The notes: a model not told the origin generated them from the letters alone. DNA of 64,000 nucleotides from Odobenus rosmarus divergens (GCF_000321225.1 NW_004451512.1:577482-641481), one strand, 5' to 3'. Shown: positions 45,430 through 57,345, numbered from the stretch's first letter. A program made the numbers and translations.

Positions 45430-46245
45430 CTATGTTCCAACACCAATTCTCTGACACTAACTGGGTGTCCTACAATTCCATTCAATTCTGATACTAACTA
45501 CTCAGACTAAGCACAGAGCCCAGAAGTTAAGGGCAAAGTCCTTTTATTCTGACTCTAAGTACCTGAAACTAGTACCAGATCCCACAAGATAAAAGGCACG
45601 GTTCTCAAGACTGCCTTTACTGCAGATACCAGTTCCAAGTGCTGTCCCCAGGATACCTGCACTTCTATGTGACTTGGCTACAAATTCAGGGGTTTCTATG
45701 ACCCCCCCCCACCTTCAGGTTTGATAATTCACTAGAATGACTAAAGGCTACAGTTCTGAAACAGCCAAATGTTAGAGGTACATAGGGTCAGTTATTGAGG
45801 GAAAGGCACAGAGCTTCTTTGCCCTCTCTGGGTGTGCGAGCCGCTTGGCACATCCACTTCTTCACCAACCAGAAAACTCTTCTGAGCACTGGTTTTCAGT
45901 TTTTATCTGGGGTTTCATTACATTGACAGGACTGATTAAATCACTGATCGCATGATGGAACTCAATCTCCAGCCCCTTCTCTCCCCAGAGGTCAGGGGGT
46001 AGGGTTGAAAGTTTCAGTACTCTAATCATAATCATGTCTTGGTTTTTCTGACATGGCCAGTCCCTCCCTTGAAACTATTTAATAAGGCCCATCAGGAGTC
46101 ACCTCATTAGCATAAACTCAGGTATGGTCGAGGGGCTCTTATGATGATAAAAGACTCTATTATCACACAGGAAATTCCAAAGATTTTTGAAACTCTGTGC
46201 CAGGAACTAAGGACAAACACCAGCTGTGTTTTTTATTATATCACA
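45430..46245 (-). mobile_element. Old LTR (ERVL/MaLR class), reverse
   Basis: On the minus strand it starts TGTGATATAATAA at 46245, then 'cctggcacagagtttc', and passes through the reverse of 'gaggtgactcctgatgg'. On the plus strand the clearest motifs are 'cacctcattagcataaactc', 'caggaaattccaaagattt', 'ttctgatactaactactcag'. No internal genes adjoin, so it is a solo LTR. The right end is good; the left end is approximate. Confidence 0.65.
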
Positions 46246-46305
46246 CTCAACAAATATTCTAGCACTTGTGTTGGGCCAGGCACTACATGAGGCATTGGGG
46301 AATAA
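46246..46305 (-). mobile_element. L2 3' end fragment, reverse
   Basis: 'ctcaacaaatattctagcac', 'gggccaggcactacatgagg' is the reverse L2 terminus. Confidence 0.55.
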
Positions 46306-46439
46306 TCTCTACTTTCAGTGGTTTTCACTAAGCCATAAGCCTGCAGGACAATGCCGTATCTAGACCACAAATCGGGACTACCACCCTTACTTCACCATCA
46401 TGACCACCCACACAGAATCATATCTCGGCGGTTTTGAGA

Positions 46440-46560
46440 ACCACATTTTCGAGCTGCAGGGCACCTGAGAACTTACTAAAACAATTCCACCCTTTTACAG
46501 ATGAGGAAACCAAGAATTAACTGGCCCAAAGTTTTAGTCAGTGACATAAGTCATAACTGA
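46440..46560 (-). mobile_element. MIR-like fragment, reverse
   Basis: 'ccacccttttacagatgagg', 'aaaccaagaattaactggcc' matches the MIR core in reverse, weakly. Confidence 0.45.
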
Positions 46561-46865
46561 TAATCTGGAGCTATTTCCATTCACCATGAGCTATGGAGCA
46601 AAGACATCAGTACCTGTACCAAAGGTGAAAAGCAGATATTTACAGTCCTTTGGATTAAGGGCCTAATCATCTTTCTCTGCCTACTTACTATTACGGCTCT
46701 CGAGTCAGCTTGGAAGACATACAGGACATGACAGCAAGAGCTGTTGGTCAGAGGAACTGGCACCAGAGCATCCTCCCTTCTCCCTTCCCTCCTCCTAAGC
46801 TAATCAGCTCCCCTGCCACCACCTTCCTTCCCCGGAGGAAAGGCCCTAAAACTCTGGCAAGTCCA
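46561..46865. other. No gene seen
   Basis: Short intergenic stretch, no recognised features. Confidence 0.45.
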
Positions 46866-46867
46866 TT

Positions 46868-46965
46868 CTACTCAATATTTGGGGAAGAGCCACCCACTAT
46901 GTACAAAGCATCCTACTAGCTGCTGAGTATACAGAGCTGAGTAAGACATGATATTATATGGTATC
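46868..46965 (-). mobile_element. L2 3' end, reverse
   Basis: 'actcaatatttggggaagag', 'cactatgtacaaagcatcc', 'ctgctgagtatacagagctg'. Confidence 0.6.
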
Positions 46966-47415
46966 TACACACATAACTCGAATGAGAAAAAAAATGTAAG
47001 AAATATGGTACTGAAGGCATAATATGCCAGCAGAATATAGGGGAAAGAGAGATTAATTCAGGTGAGATGTCCTAGTAACACTGCTTTTACAAGGTACTGA
47101 CCTCCCTGCTAATCTAAAGGCCAATGAGGAAGAACCAAAAAGCTAAAATTATGTTGCATGCCTGCCATGGTATGCAAATACACATTGGTTTTTTTTGCTT
47201 TCAATTATCTAAATTAGAGATTTTCAAATAATTTTTATCACATGCCCTAATTCATACAACATTTTGACAATTTTATGAATAAATACATATTTAGCTATGG
47301 ATAAAATCTGAACATATACTGATGTGCTGTGTAAAACACATAAAACTTAGCAAAATAAAAATGATAAATTGTGAAAACTGTATTTCCCATAGATGTCTAT
47401 GTCAACATTAATTTG
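46966..47415. other. AT-rich, no gene seen
   Basis: Strongly AT-rich DNA without recognised content. Confidence 0.45.
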
Positions 47416-47419
47416 TTCC

Positions 47420-47830
47420 CACCTATTCTTTTTGCAACATGACACTGACATTCCTTGATTGAGGAGGGTTGATGTCTGTTCCCTCCTTATGAACCTGGAC
47501 AGAAGTTTGTGACTACCTACCTAGAATGTCATAAAAGGAGATACTGCTCTGCTTGGCTCTCTCTCTCGGCACATGTGCCTTGGGGACCCTGAGCTGACAC
47601 AGAAGAGTAGATGGCTGAGGTGGAGGAGAGTCGACAGTCGGCATCAACTCCCTGACAGGATGATTCGGGTCCCAGCCTTTGAGCTGACCCAGGTGACACT
47701 GTGGAACAGAGACAAGCTATCTCTGCTGAGCATCGCCCAAACTGTACAACAGTGAGCAAAATCAACATTGTTGTTCTAAACTACTACGTTTGGGGATGAT
47801 CTGTTTTATAGCCATAGTAACTGGAAAAAA
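47420..47830 (+). mobile_element. MLT1-like LTR relic
   Basis: 'tccctccttatgaacctgg', 'ttgtgactacctacctagaat', 'gctctgcttggctctctctc', 'catcgcccaaactgtacaac', and the end 'ttctaaactactacgtttgg', 'gatctgttttatagccatag' follow the old MaLR/MLT1 LTR order. The family level is tentative. Confidence 0.5.
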
Positions 47831-48049
47831 GAAAAAGATGAAGTAAAAGATATTTCTAAAATTATTTTACTTTTTAAGGATTCAAAAACTCTTTATACTC
47901 TTTTAATATTATAATTCATAATGACATTTTTAGTGAGAGCAACGCAGTTGGATAGACTTCATTAAAAAGCAAACAAACTTCGTGTAAAAATTTACAATGC
48001 AATAATTCAAAGTTGTGGTTCTATGCTCAATTTATTTCCCCACTAAATT

Positions 48050-48365
48050 TTTTTAAATGAGGTATAACTCATTTATACCTCATTAAATGAGGTATAACAT
48101 ATAACATATTAGTTTCTGGTGTACAACATAATGATTCGATACTCATATATATTTTGAAGTGATTAACACAGTAAGTCTGGCTAATATCCATCATCCCACA
48201 GTTACAAATTTTTTTTTTTGGCAATAAGAACTTTTAAGGTCTCTCTTAGCAACTTTCAAATATACAATGCTTTATTATTAACTATAGTCATCATGCTGCT
48301 GTATATCACATTCCCAGGACTTACCTTATAACTGGAAGTCTGTACCTTTTGACCCGCCCCCATTA
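48050..48365 (+). mobile_element. Old L1M-like fragment
   Basis: 'tattagtttctggtgtacaac', 'ataatgattcgatactcat', 'aatatccatcatcccacag', 'gcaactttcaaatatacaat', 'ggaagtctgtaccttttgac' match an old L1-associated segment. The 5' edge carries a local inverted triplication at 48056-48098. Confidence 0.6.
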
Positions 48366-48685
48366 GATTTTCATGACAGACTTGGCCAAAAAGATACCTC
48401 ATTTCATGAAAACACAATATATACCTATGGCTTGTCTCCTGTAGTTAATGCCACTAATCCATATTTCAAAGAGTCCTGGTAAATTGTAATTTTTTGTCTG
48501 ATTTTTGTCAGAGCTAAGTATGTCCATTTGCTTTTACCCCATAATGTGGCTGACAGCTCATGCCATGAGTAGAGGGTTGGCTCTACAATCCTCCTGTCTG
48601 CTTATCTGCTGCTTCTTTATAGGAATCTCATAATGCCATGCATTCATTTAGTGAGGGAGAATTCAGTTAAACCAGATAAAGAATA
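48366..48685. other. No gene seen
   Basis: Intergenic, no recognised features. Confidence 0.45.
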
Positions 48686-48689
48686 TAAG

Positions 48690-48840
48690 CACTACTGCTG
48701 CAGTGATCTGCTCCTATCCTCGCTGTTTACCACCTCCAGGGCCTCCTCACCACCCTCAGGATAAATAAATATCCAAGCCTCAAGCCTGGCAGACTATGTC
48801 ATCTGCTCCCTCACATGCACCTGGGCACCAGCCTTTCCAA
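48690..48840 (+). mobile_element. L2 LINE fragment
   Basis: 'gctcctatcctcgctgttta', 'agcctcaagcctggcagac', 'catgcacctgggcaccagc' resembles forward L2; weakly matched. Confidence 0.4.
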
Positions 48841-51800
48841 ATCACTTACAGCCTCCGTTCAGTTTCTCACAATGAATGATTACAGGATAAATCAATGGGT
48901 CTGAATTTAAGTCAAATGCACAGAATGCATATATGCTTTGTCAAGGACGGCACAGAGAAGGGGTCCCACTTACTTGTATGACGACCTTCTTACACAAAAT
49001 GATGGCAAACACTAACCTAACCTTCCTTAAAGGTGCTTGAAACTGTAGGGTTGGGGGCAGGGATGGAGGAGTCCTTGTCCTAACTAAGGAGTCTGCACCA
49101 ACCATAGTGTAATTTGTCTCTTCTGACTCAGCGTGGATAGTATAATGACAGTCACCCAACAATTAGCCTTGACCACCTTTCCTTCAAACATATGATCTTT
49201 AAAGCCTTATTATCTTTTAAGTATGGTTCCTATTATCCCCTAGAACAAAACTGTTTATCTAGTACACAACTTTACTTTTCAGATGAACATCTGTGGCAAA
49301 ACACAATTCTGTTAACCAAACATTTCTTTTGTAGCCAAACCTTTAAAAACTCATCTATTCTGTAAAGTACGAATATTTAAATTCCTCTTTTCCTTAAGGG
49401 ATGGAGGAGGGAAATGGGAGTAGGCAAATGCATTCAGCTCACCAGTTATTAATGTTGTGGAGTACATTCTCTGTGGATTATAAGGGGTGTGTTTTTCATT
49501 CTGGGCCAACACTGACCAAAGTACCTGGGGAATAAAAACTCATTTTAAAATTAGCCCAAGCAAAAATAAATAATGAGGGAAGAAAATGCATTGTAAAAAA
49601 GAATAATATGAAGCAGGTGAAAGCCAGATAATACAGTTTTGATCAATCACTGCTTTGGACTGTCTTTTCCCTGTTTTCTCTGCCATTTGCATACATAACT
49701 GAATGTTGCCTACTAGATGAAAAGGAACACTTAAGAGAAAATACTGCTATCAAGATGACCATGAGTGGCTAAACACGTGCTTTACTAAAACTTCCAGGGC
49801 CCGTCATAGAAATTTCTGTTTTCAGATTCTGTGCCCCTTTAGAATTTAGGTCTGGTTCGCCTTTCGTGGATAGCTGACTGACCTTCTAGGGAATGAGTTA
49901 GCTCTCCATACCTCAGTGTGTCCCTATTAGGGATTCCTAATAGTATTTCCTTATGAAATTTCCTCAGCCATTCACAATTCCCAGGAGATCTGAAAATGAC
50001 ACTTCTTAACACTCATATTTGCTTTTTATTTTCTCTTCCTTTCTCTTATTCATCCTCTGGAAAGTATTTTGAAGATGTGGGTCTCTTTCCATTCCCAAAT
50101 ACATAGTGAGCTAAACCTCTTAACTCCTTGGCAATCTCTGTTTGTGAATCTCTTCAGCTTTTATCTTGTCACTGGAGTGACAGCATCTGAGTTAACTCAA
50201 GAGAAGAAGATAGCATTAATTTTACACACTTCCAAAAGAATGAGAAGACTATATGTGATAGCAACACAGCTACTTGTGATGACTGATTTATTACTCTAAG
50301 ATTTATAGTACAAATAAAAGAAAATTAATCATTTGATGGCAACTTCACTTTCCCCTCCGTGGTAGGAGCATCCAATAGCTCAGGCCTGTATTCAGTGGAG
50401 TAATATCCCAAAAGCCTTTTCTTCTGCCTTGCTAAGTAGCACCATGAATCAGAACATCAACAAACCTTGTAAAATAATACCTTGAGGTACCCCATTGGCA
50501 TTCTAGAAGCCATCTTTAGGAGCCAGTCAAGATCAGTGAACTGCTCCAGGGAAAGTTCTGACCTTCCAGTAAGTTCCTTGCTGGGCTTCTGTTGACAAGC
50601 CATTGACCTGAGGGGCAGAGGGCATCCTGTTTTCTTGTTAACCACTGGAAATACAATGTTTTCATAGACTCCCCTTAGGAAGAGCAGAAAGTGCCTTCTT
50701 TTACTCCTTTTGTGATCATGTTAATTACTAGGACCTTGAACTTCACGCAAAGTTAAGTGAAAATTGGTCTTCTACCACTCCCTATACAGGTAGGTTACTC
50801 AGCAGATTTCACTACAACCAGATTGCTTTCTCCCCCCTTACATGTTTTCCATTTTTTAATCTAGACTTATAAATGCAGTCATTGGGAAAAAAACCAACAA
50901 CCACTAGCCTTTGGGCCTAATGTATTTTTTTTAATAATGATTTTTTTTTAAATGGAACCTACATTGGCCTGACTTCCTTTTTGTCTGAATAAAAGCTTTA
51001 GCACAGTATAAAAGGGTTGCATGTGCTGAAATGTTGCCCAAGGATATGTGTTATTATTCCTCCCCCCTTGACCAGCAGGGTCTCCGTTCTCTTTCCCTTT
51101 CAGCCTTTTGTTTGAACAGATGGGATTGGGGAAGCAGGGAAAGAAAGCCATTCTGTTCTCATTAACTCTCCCCATACACAAACACAAACCTGGGCTTCAG
51201 GGACTCTGAAACGGGACAGCTCCCACTCTATTGCCATTGAGACCTGATGTACTGAGATACAAAGAAAGCCACACGGAGGACCCACATCACCGTTTCAATG
51301 AGGCCACTAACCAGTGAAATTACATTTATATATGTTTTTATAAATACATTCACAAAAATATGTGCCTATATAATATACAAGCAAACATCGGTGTATAGAA
51401 AAATCAATCTATTACTTGTACTATATATAGCACATTACTTTCAGAAATTTCTTTATCACATATGGTGATATCTTGGGTACAAATATATTTGTGATGAAAG
51501 ATAATGGTATTCTCTGAATTATAAAATCCTTTTCCCCTTTTATCATATCTTCTCTGTATACAATAGAGCTTAAATATATTGAGAATGGTGGGGTTCCTAT
51601 TATTTCCCACTCTCTTGTTCAGTTTTAATGTAAAAATTATTATTAAGGTTTCTAGTTTGGACGGTCTTGTTTGTTAAAGCTCTTGACCACGAAAAATGTC
51701 ACAAAAAATTAAAAAATATGGTCCAAACATTGAAGGCTCTCTCTTTAGGGGTTCTCATAAAAGTAAAAGACTTAAAAAAATATATATCTTGAGAGTAAGT

Positions 51801-52125
51801 GAAAGGCTTTACAGAATTAGATGAGGGTGTTTCCCCCCTGGTGAGCTAATTCTGGGAAGTGCTATCTTTTGTTCTGGATGCTGGATTAGAAAGTGGTCTG
51901 GCCTATTTGTTAGATCATATTTGCTTTTAAATCTCTGTCCATCCTCATTACTATGATGAGGGTACTGAGGCAAAGATAAACAGAGCCTGAAAAGATGTCT
52001 TCTCATGGCCAGATGCTACCACCTGAGCTTTTGCTTCCATGAGCCCCAAGTCTCAGGAGGGCGAGGAAAAAAGGAACACTGCCCAGGAACAGATGCATTT
52101 ATATTTCATAGCACATTCATACATT
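48841..52125. other. About 3.3 kb of mostly unique DNA
   Basis: This is the longest stretch where I recognise almost no interspersed repeat. No gene is supported: open frames are 80 codons or fewer. It is a candidate location for conserved non-coding elements, which I cannot test without an alignment. Confidence 0.45.
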
Positions 52126-52129
52126 CAGA

Positions 52130-52610
52130 ATGCAGTCCCAGAGGAGGGGGATGCTACTTTTATTCTTCTAGGACTTCCAATGGTGTGGAATATGTAGAAT
52201 AGAAACGAAATGGATAAAACTATGGAGACAGTTAAAAGATCAGTGGGTTGCTGGGGGTTGGGAAGAAGGAGAGGAGGCGGAGCACAGAGGATTTTTAGGG
52301 CAGTGAAAATATTCTGCGAGATACCATAATGATGGATACACGTCATTATACATTTGTCAAACTCCACAGAATGTACACCACCAAGAGTAAACCCTAATGT
52401 AAACTATAGGCTTTGGGTGATAATGACGTGTCAATGTAGATTCTCCATGGTAACAAATGTACCACTCAGGTGGGGGATGCTGATGGTGGGGAAGGCTGTG
52501 TGTGTGTGAGGGCAGAAGGTATGTGGGAAAGCTCTGCACCTTCCTCTCAATTTTGCTGTGAACCTAAAACTGCTCTAAAAAACAAAGTCTATTTTTTTAA
52601 AAAAGAAATA
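52130..52610 (+). mobile_element. Old L1M 3' end, long and clear
   Basis: 'gaaatggataaaactatggag', 'agatcagtgggttgctggg', 'acacgtcattatacatttgtc', 'aagagtaaaccctaatgtaa', 'gggtgataatgacgtgtca', 'ctgtgaacctaaaactgctc', A tail: the full L1MB/MC-type 3' UTR order. Confidence 0.88.
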
Positions 52611-53100
52611 ATCTATTTTTTGAAAAGATGAAATTGATTCTGTGGCATCTCTCTTGGAGGGATTTCCCCAAACACAGGGGAATATTTGTGTTCAAAAACA
52701 AGCATTTCTTGGTGATAAACAGTCCTTTGTAAAAGTTCTATGAAATATTTCCTTGGAGTTTGTTATGAACACAAATTAGCCAGTTTACTTTTTTTATACC
52801 CAAAGAAACTGAAGCACAAAATGCTCCAAGCCTGAGTTTGTGATCAAAAAGAGAAATCACGTAGAATTTATATTCTTTATTAGTAATTGTTAACTCATGA
52901 ATACAAGATTCAAAAGAATCTGTTGAAAATAAAACATTTTGTCAACTATCCAGATTACATCAAAATATGCTCATATTTAATATCCTGTTCAAAAAAACCC
53001 CGAACTCTGTTGTATACCATAATGGTTTCCTGCTGTATAGAGAAAACACAGATTTGGACTCTAACTAGAAAAATCTTGGAATATAATATTTTTACTTTTA
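52611..53100. other. AT-rich, no gene seen
   Basis: Intergenic, no recognised features. Confidence 0.45.
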
Positions 53101-53104
53101 AAAC

Positions 53105-53520
53105 CAGTTCAGATTGACTAGGCTGAGGGCAGAGGGAGAGGACTATAAATTGGCCACACAACTGCAGGGAAAAAAGGCCAGTGATAAAAGGGAGCCAATC
53201 CCAAGGGGGGTTGTCTAGCAGGGCGCTGCGGGGGTCAGCACTGGCTTTAGTCCTATTTAATATTTTTATTACCAATCTGAAGGGGGAGGGGAGACTGAAT
53301 AAAAATGAAATCTGCAGATGGCTACTCATTACGGAGGATTTGCAGACCCCAGGAAGAGCAGGAATGAAATTCAGAGGATCATTTGGAAAGGTGGTCAGAA
53401 AAGGACAAAGAAGGCTGGAAAGCAGCAAGATGTGGGAATCACGGGGCAGTAACTCCATTGCAGCAGGTGAAGGGCATCTCAGGCTGCAGGAATTCTGAGA
53501 GCATCCTGGCAGCGGTCAAG
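53105..53520 (+). mobile_element. Probable CR1/L3 LINE relic (reverse transcriptase)
   Basis: Forward translation of 53181-53290 gives SSRALRGSALALVLFNIFITNL, like the RT catalytic-domain stretch of CR1/L3 elements (pattern SGVPQGS..GP.LFNIFINDL). The following 'aatgaaatctgcagatggct' fits the F/Y-A-D-D box region after frameshift, and 'atgaaattcagaggatca' fits the next block. It is old, shortened and frame-broken. A chance match remains possible. Confidence 0.6.
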
Positions 53521-53920
53521 TTTCACCCCACACATTTTAGGTGTTTGGACTGGCAAGGTAAAGGTCTGTGAGACTGTCTTTAGATTGCTGAATTTAGTTA
53601 CAAGAAGACAAAGGGAATTTAAGTTAGGATCTCATCTCTGCCTTCATAATTGCAGGTGCTCCTGCTGAGGGGTGATTTAAGGCATACGGATGATTGAAAG
53701 GACCGGTATGCAACCAGGTCCCTGCCATTCTTTGACGTGTACCGGCAGCCCTCTGTCCTCGGAGCCTGTCACTCTGTGCAGCTTGGCTCCTTAGACGCAC
53801 AGTCAGCACAAAGCCTTTCTTCAGGACCAGCTACCCACCAACCTGGCCTCCCTTTGCCAGTGCCCCATTCACTGTCTGAAGTGGTGCCCATGAAAGTTTT
53901 GCAAGTCTTCCTTATTTGCT
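53521..53920. other. No gene seen
   Basis: Intergenic; may hold more of the CR1/L3 relic at the start. Confidence 0.4.
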
Positions 53921-53924
53921 CAAC

Positions 53925-54035
53925 AGAGAAGTCATCATCAACTCATGAGATCTCCTCTTTGCTCTGAACCCTCCGTGGCTCCCCAGCGCCTGCAGAAAAT
54001 CTGCATTCCTTTGCCTGGGATTTTGGCTGTCTCCC
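53925..54035 (+). mobile_element. L2 LINE fragment
   Basis: 'ctgaaccctccgtggctccc', 'cagcgcctgcagaaaatctg', 'cattcctttgcctgggattt' matches the forward L2 segment. Confidence 0.65.
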
Positions 54036-54059
54036 AAAGAGCATATAGGTTTCTGCACC

Positions 54060-54275
54060 ATCCCTGGAGTCAGACTGATTGGCTTCAAACTACATGACTC
54101 ACCAAATGCCCATTGTTCTAAATACCAACTACTAGGCACTTTCAACTACCAAACAGGGAGGATAACAATAGCTGTCTCATAGTGTCCTAAGGGTCAAATG
54201 AAGTAAATATACGTAAAGTGCCTATATCATGTCTGGTACACCATAAGCGCTCAAGAGATACTGGCCACAGCCTTC
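54060..54275 (+). mobile_element. MIR SINE relic
   Basis: 'gtcagactgattggcttcaa', 'aggataacaatagctgtctc', 'aaatgaagtaaatatacgta', 'catgtctggtacaccataag'. Confidence 0.7.
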
Positions 54276-54510
54276 TGTTTGACAATTATTCACAATCTAT
54301 CCCTATTAACCCCTTTATAAGATGATCTTTGAAAAACAATCTTCGTTGGTTTATTTACACATGTTGTTTTATCTTCCAGAAATTGATTTTTCTCGGAAAA
54401 ATATTTAATCTGCCATCTAAAAGTGGTATTTTCCTGTAGAATCTTGACGACCGGCTCCATGCTCCAGGGGGAGCCGACGTTTGTAGCTCTGCCTGCCTCA
54501 CTGTGGACTA
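54276..54510. other. No gene seen
   Basis: Short intergenic stretch. Confidence 0.4.
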
Positions 54511-54514
54511 GCTT

Positions 54515-55017
54515 GTCACGTAGCGTCCTTCACTCTCTGATCTCAGTCCAACCTTCTAGCCGCCCACCTTCCCTCCTCTCCCCCAGGCCCCTCACAGTGT
54601 GTCTGCCAGGCACATCCCGCCTTGGCCCAATCCCCCACAGACTGGTCACCCATGCTGTTTATTCCCCCACCTCATACAGCTGGGGTTTCCATGCCTCTGT
54701 GCGTCAGTCACGATGTTCCTTCCGTCCTGCCATTACTTCCTCACTTGGAAACAAAAAAAATCTCAGGGGTTCTCTTTAAGGCTCAATCAAGATGATACCT
54801 CTCCTGTGAAGCCTTCTCAGAACTACTCTGCTCCATCCCTTCTCTGAGGAAGGGAGTTTCTTCTTCTGGGTTCCCGCTATTATCACTCTCAACATGCTGC
54901 ATGTCTGGCTCCATCTCTATTGTGAGGGCTCCCTGGGTCAGAACTGTCTTACTCAACCTACACCTCAAGTTCCTGGCACAGAAATCCTCAATAAATACTT
55001 GCTGAGTATTTTCATTA
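54515..55017 (+). mobile_element. L2 LINE 3' end
   Basis: A long forward L2: 'gatacctctcctgtgaagcc', 'tattgtgagggctccctggg', 'caagttcctggcacagaaat', 'cctcaataaatacttgctg'. The first 200 bases are less certain. The terminal L2 repeat region is truncated by the SINE target. Confidence 0.75.
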
Positions 55018-55034
55018 AACTTGTTAAATTACTG

Positions 55035-55234
55035 GGCGCCTGGGTGGCTCAGTTGGTTAAGCGACTGCCTTCGGCTCAGGTCATGATCCTGGAGTCCCGG
55101 GATCGAGTCCCACATCAGGCTCCCTGCTCAGTGGGCGGGTCTGCTTCTCCCTCTGACCCTCTTCCCTCTCGTGCTCTCTGTCTCTCATTCTCTCTCTCTC
55201 TCAAATAAATAAATAAAATCTTAAAAAAAAAAAA
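55035..55234 (+). mobile_element. Full-length CAN SINE with 17-bp perfect target duplication
   Basis: Flanked by 'aacttgttaaattactg' at 55018-55034 and 55235-55251. The body is very close to the 4981 copy ('gcgactgccttcggctcagg', 'cctggagtcccgggatcg', 'gaccctcttccctctcgtg'). Among the youngest insertions in the window. Confidence 0.97.
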
Positions 55235-55251
55235 AACTTGTTAAATTACTG

Positions 55252-56240
55252 AGTGGAAGTTGTGCTTGCTAGAGAAAGGAAAGAAGCCCCAGGAAGTCCA
55301 AGGATCACCGAGGAAAGGGGCAGACAGGTCTGGAGAGATAGAGGAGAGCCTGGTCTATCCACTGGGACCCCCTGCTGGACAGAGAAAGTGAGTGCAAGTA
55401 GCTTTGAAACTAACCTGGGGACTGGGAGCCCTTTCCCCACGGGAACTGGGTCTGGGTTAGCCACAGAGAAGTGATGGAAGTGAGACTCCAAAATGCAGTT
55501 TCACGGTTGGAGCCACCTCCCTCCTCCAGAGTGGCAGCAGCACGTCTGTCCTGGGACAGGCACACAGACTGTGTAATCAGGCTCAGCTGGTAATCAGGGA
55601 GCTGCCAAACAGACGCGAGACGAAATTACCTCCCTGTCCCAGACAAAGTGGCCTTCTCGAGGAGGGTTAAAACCAGTGATGGTGGAAAAAACAAAGGAAG
55701 GAAAGTGGCAGCTGCTACCAAACACCTGGCCAGTGGACGGCTCCCAATCCATCCTTATTCACCCGCAGACCCTCTAAAGTCAGGGTTGCTTAATGAGGAA
55801 CGGGCGTTTCAGACCAAAGGTATCTGGTGCCAAAGTCATTGTTAGAGGAGGAAAACAATTTATGCCCGCAGTGACAACGAAAGGGGCAGAACCAATTTCC
55901 TGTCAACAGCTTGCCAATGGTGGGCCCAGTAAACTTGAATGAAACGTGCCTCGGTTTCCCTCTTTTGTAATTGAAAGGGATGTGTCCTCACATCTGAGAC
56001 TCAGATGATATGCTCTTTTTGGGAAAGAAGATTCCATTTCTGTTCCTGCATGTGTGTGTCCTTGGGGGGCTGGAAGGGACCCTGAAATTACAGTCAGAAC
56101 CGTGTAAGTTCATGAGCTGTGAGATAAAATGTGCTAGAGAAAGGAACGAAAGCCCAGAAATCAAATAATGACCCAGGAAAGGGGCGCTCTGAGGCTTGGA
56201 GAGAGAATGAGGTTGCTCTACTCGATTTGTAGTGACTAAG
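55252..56240. other. No gene seen
   Basis: Unique-looking intergenic DNA, moderately GC-rich at first; short overlapping frames only. Confidence 0.5.
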
Positions 56241-56244
56241 GGTT

Positions 56245-56480
56245 TGGTGTGCCAGGTACCTGCCATGCACTGAGTATGCACTGGTGGTCAAAAACAACCA
56301 GAAGTTTGCCCTTGCCTTCATGAAGCTTACAGTCTGGGGGGCAAATTGCCATTAAACAAATCTTCCCATGAGTAAATGTAAAACGGCATCTCTAAGTGCT
56401 ATGAAGAAGCAAGGAGCTATGGGAGTGGCCATGGGGGACTTGATCCAGGTGGGGAAGGTCCCTGAGAAAGTGGCACCAGA
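56245..56480 (-). mobile_element. L2 LINE 3' relic, reverse
   Basis: 'gtgccaggtacctgccatgc', 'ccttcatgaagcttacagtc', 'gtgctatgaagaagcaagga', 'gtccctgagaaagtggcac'. Confidence 0.7.
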
Positions 56481-56895
56481 GCTGAAAGCTCAGGGGACAA
56501 GTGGGGTTCACTCCATGTGGAAGGGAAGGATGGGCATTTCAAGTGGCTTGGACAGAGAGGCAAAAAAAGCTTCTGCAATTGCAGGTAGGTCTTATTATTT
56601 ACTGCATCCATTGTTGTCTGATTCAAACATTTTATACTATAGGTCTAGTTGCAAGGCAAGGCTAGCTGCAAGGCAAGGATGCTTTCTACTATGGAGGTGG
56701 GTGATGAGGCAGAGGTTCTTCCTGAGTAGGATGATAAACTTCACCCTCTACAAGGGCTGGAGGCAGGTCTTGTGTTTCACTCAGCTATCTAGCTAATAGG
56801 AAGAAGGTCAAGATGTCCTGATACACCTCACGGGTAGCAGACAGTGAGAAGGGCAGGAGTTGCTCCAAGGGAAAGGATTTTAGACAGGGCCTGTG
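56481..56895. other. No gene seen
   Basis: Possible continuation of the reverse L2 near the start, otherwise unique. Confidence 0.4.
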
Positions 56896-56899
56896 ACAT

Positions 56900-57345
56900 T
56901 GCATCATCTGTATCGGTCAGCTATTTTCATAATGATGCTGAAAAACAAGTCAGTCCAGCACTCAGTGCATTACCACACCAGATTTATGCCCATGCTCATG
57001 GTCTACAGTTTTTCTGCAATTCAGCTAATCTGGAATGGGCTACCTGGGAGGCTCTGTTTCAGGCTGTGGGTCAGCTAGGCAGGGATCCTGGCTTCATGTT
57101 GGGTTCTGGCCCATTCCATGTGTCATTCTAGAATCCAGGCTGAAGAGTCAGTGCTACCCAAGGCACGTTCTTGTCATAGCAGATCACTGGATACAAAAGC
57201 AAGCCACGCAAGCACATTTAAGGCCTCTGTTCATGCCTCTGTCCATGAACATTCCAGTGGTCAAAGAAAGTCATATGGCCAAAGTCAACATTAATGTGAC
57301 AAGGATGTATATTCTACCCACAGTGGGACAGGGCAGGATATGAAT
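56900..57345 (+). mobile_element. Ancient MER-type repeat, family unsure
   Basis: Resembles a mammal-wide MER repeat in order: 'tcggtcagctattttcataat' (decayed 'taacaaac' end), 'gtttttctgcaattcagcta', 'gggctacctgggaggctctg', 'aaagaaagtcatatggccaa', 'gtatattctacccacagtgg'. Confidence 0.5.

Noticed and set aside
45430..46245. A provirus with internal genes at either LTR (39950-40452, 45430-46245)
   Set aside because: No gag, pol or env-like translation lies next to or between the LTR relics, and they differ in family and orientation.
53181..53498. 105-codon frame as a functional gene
   Set aside because: It includes an RT-like stretch from a LINE fossil but lacks the catalytic core and an intact context, so it is treated as a relic.
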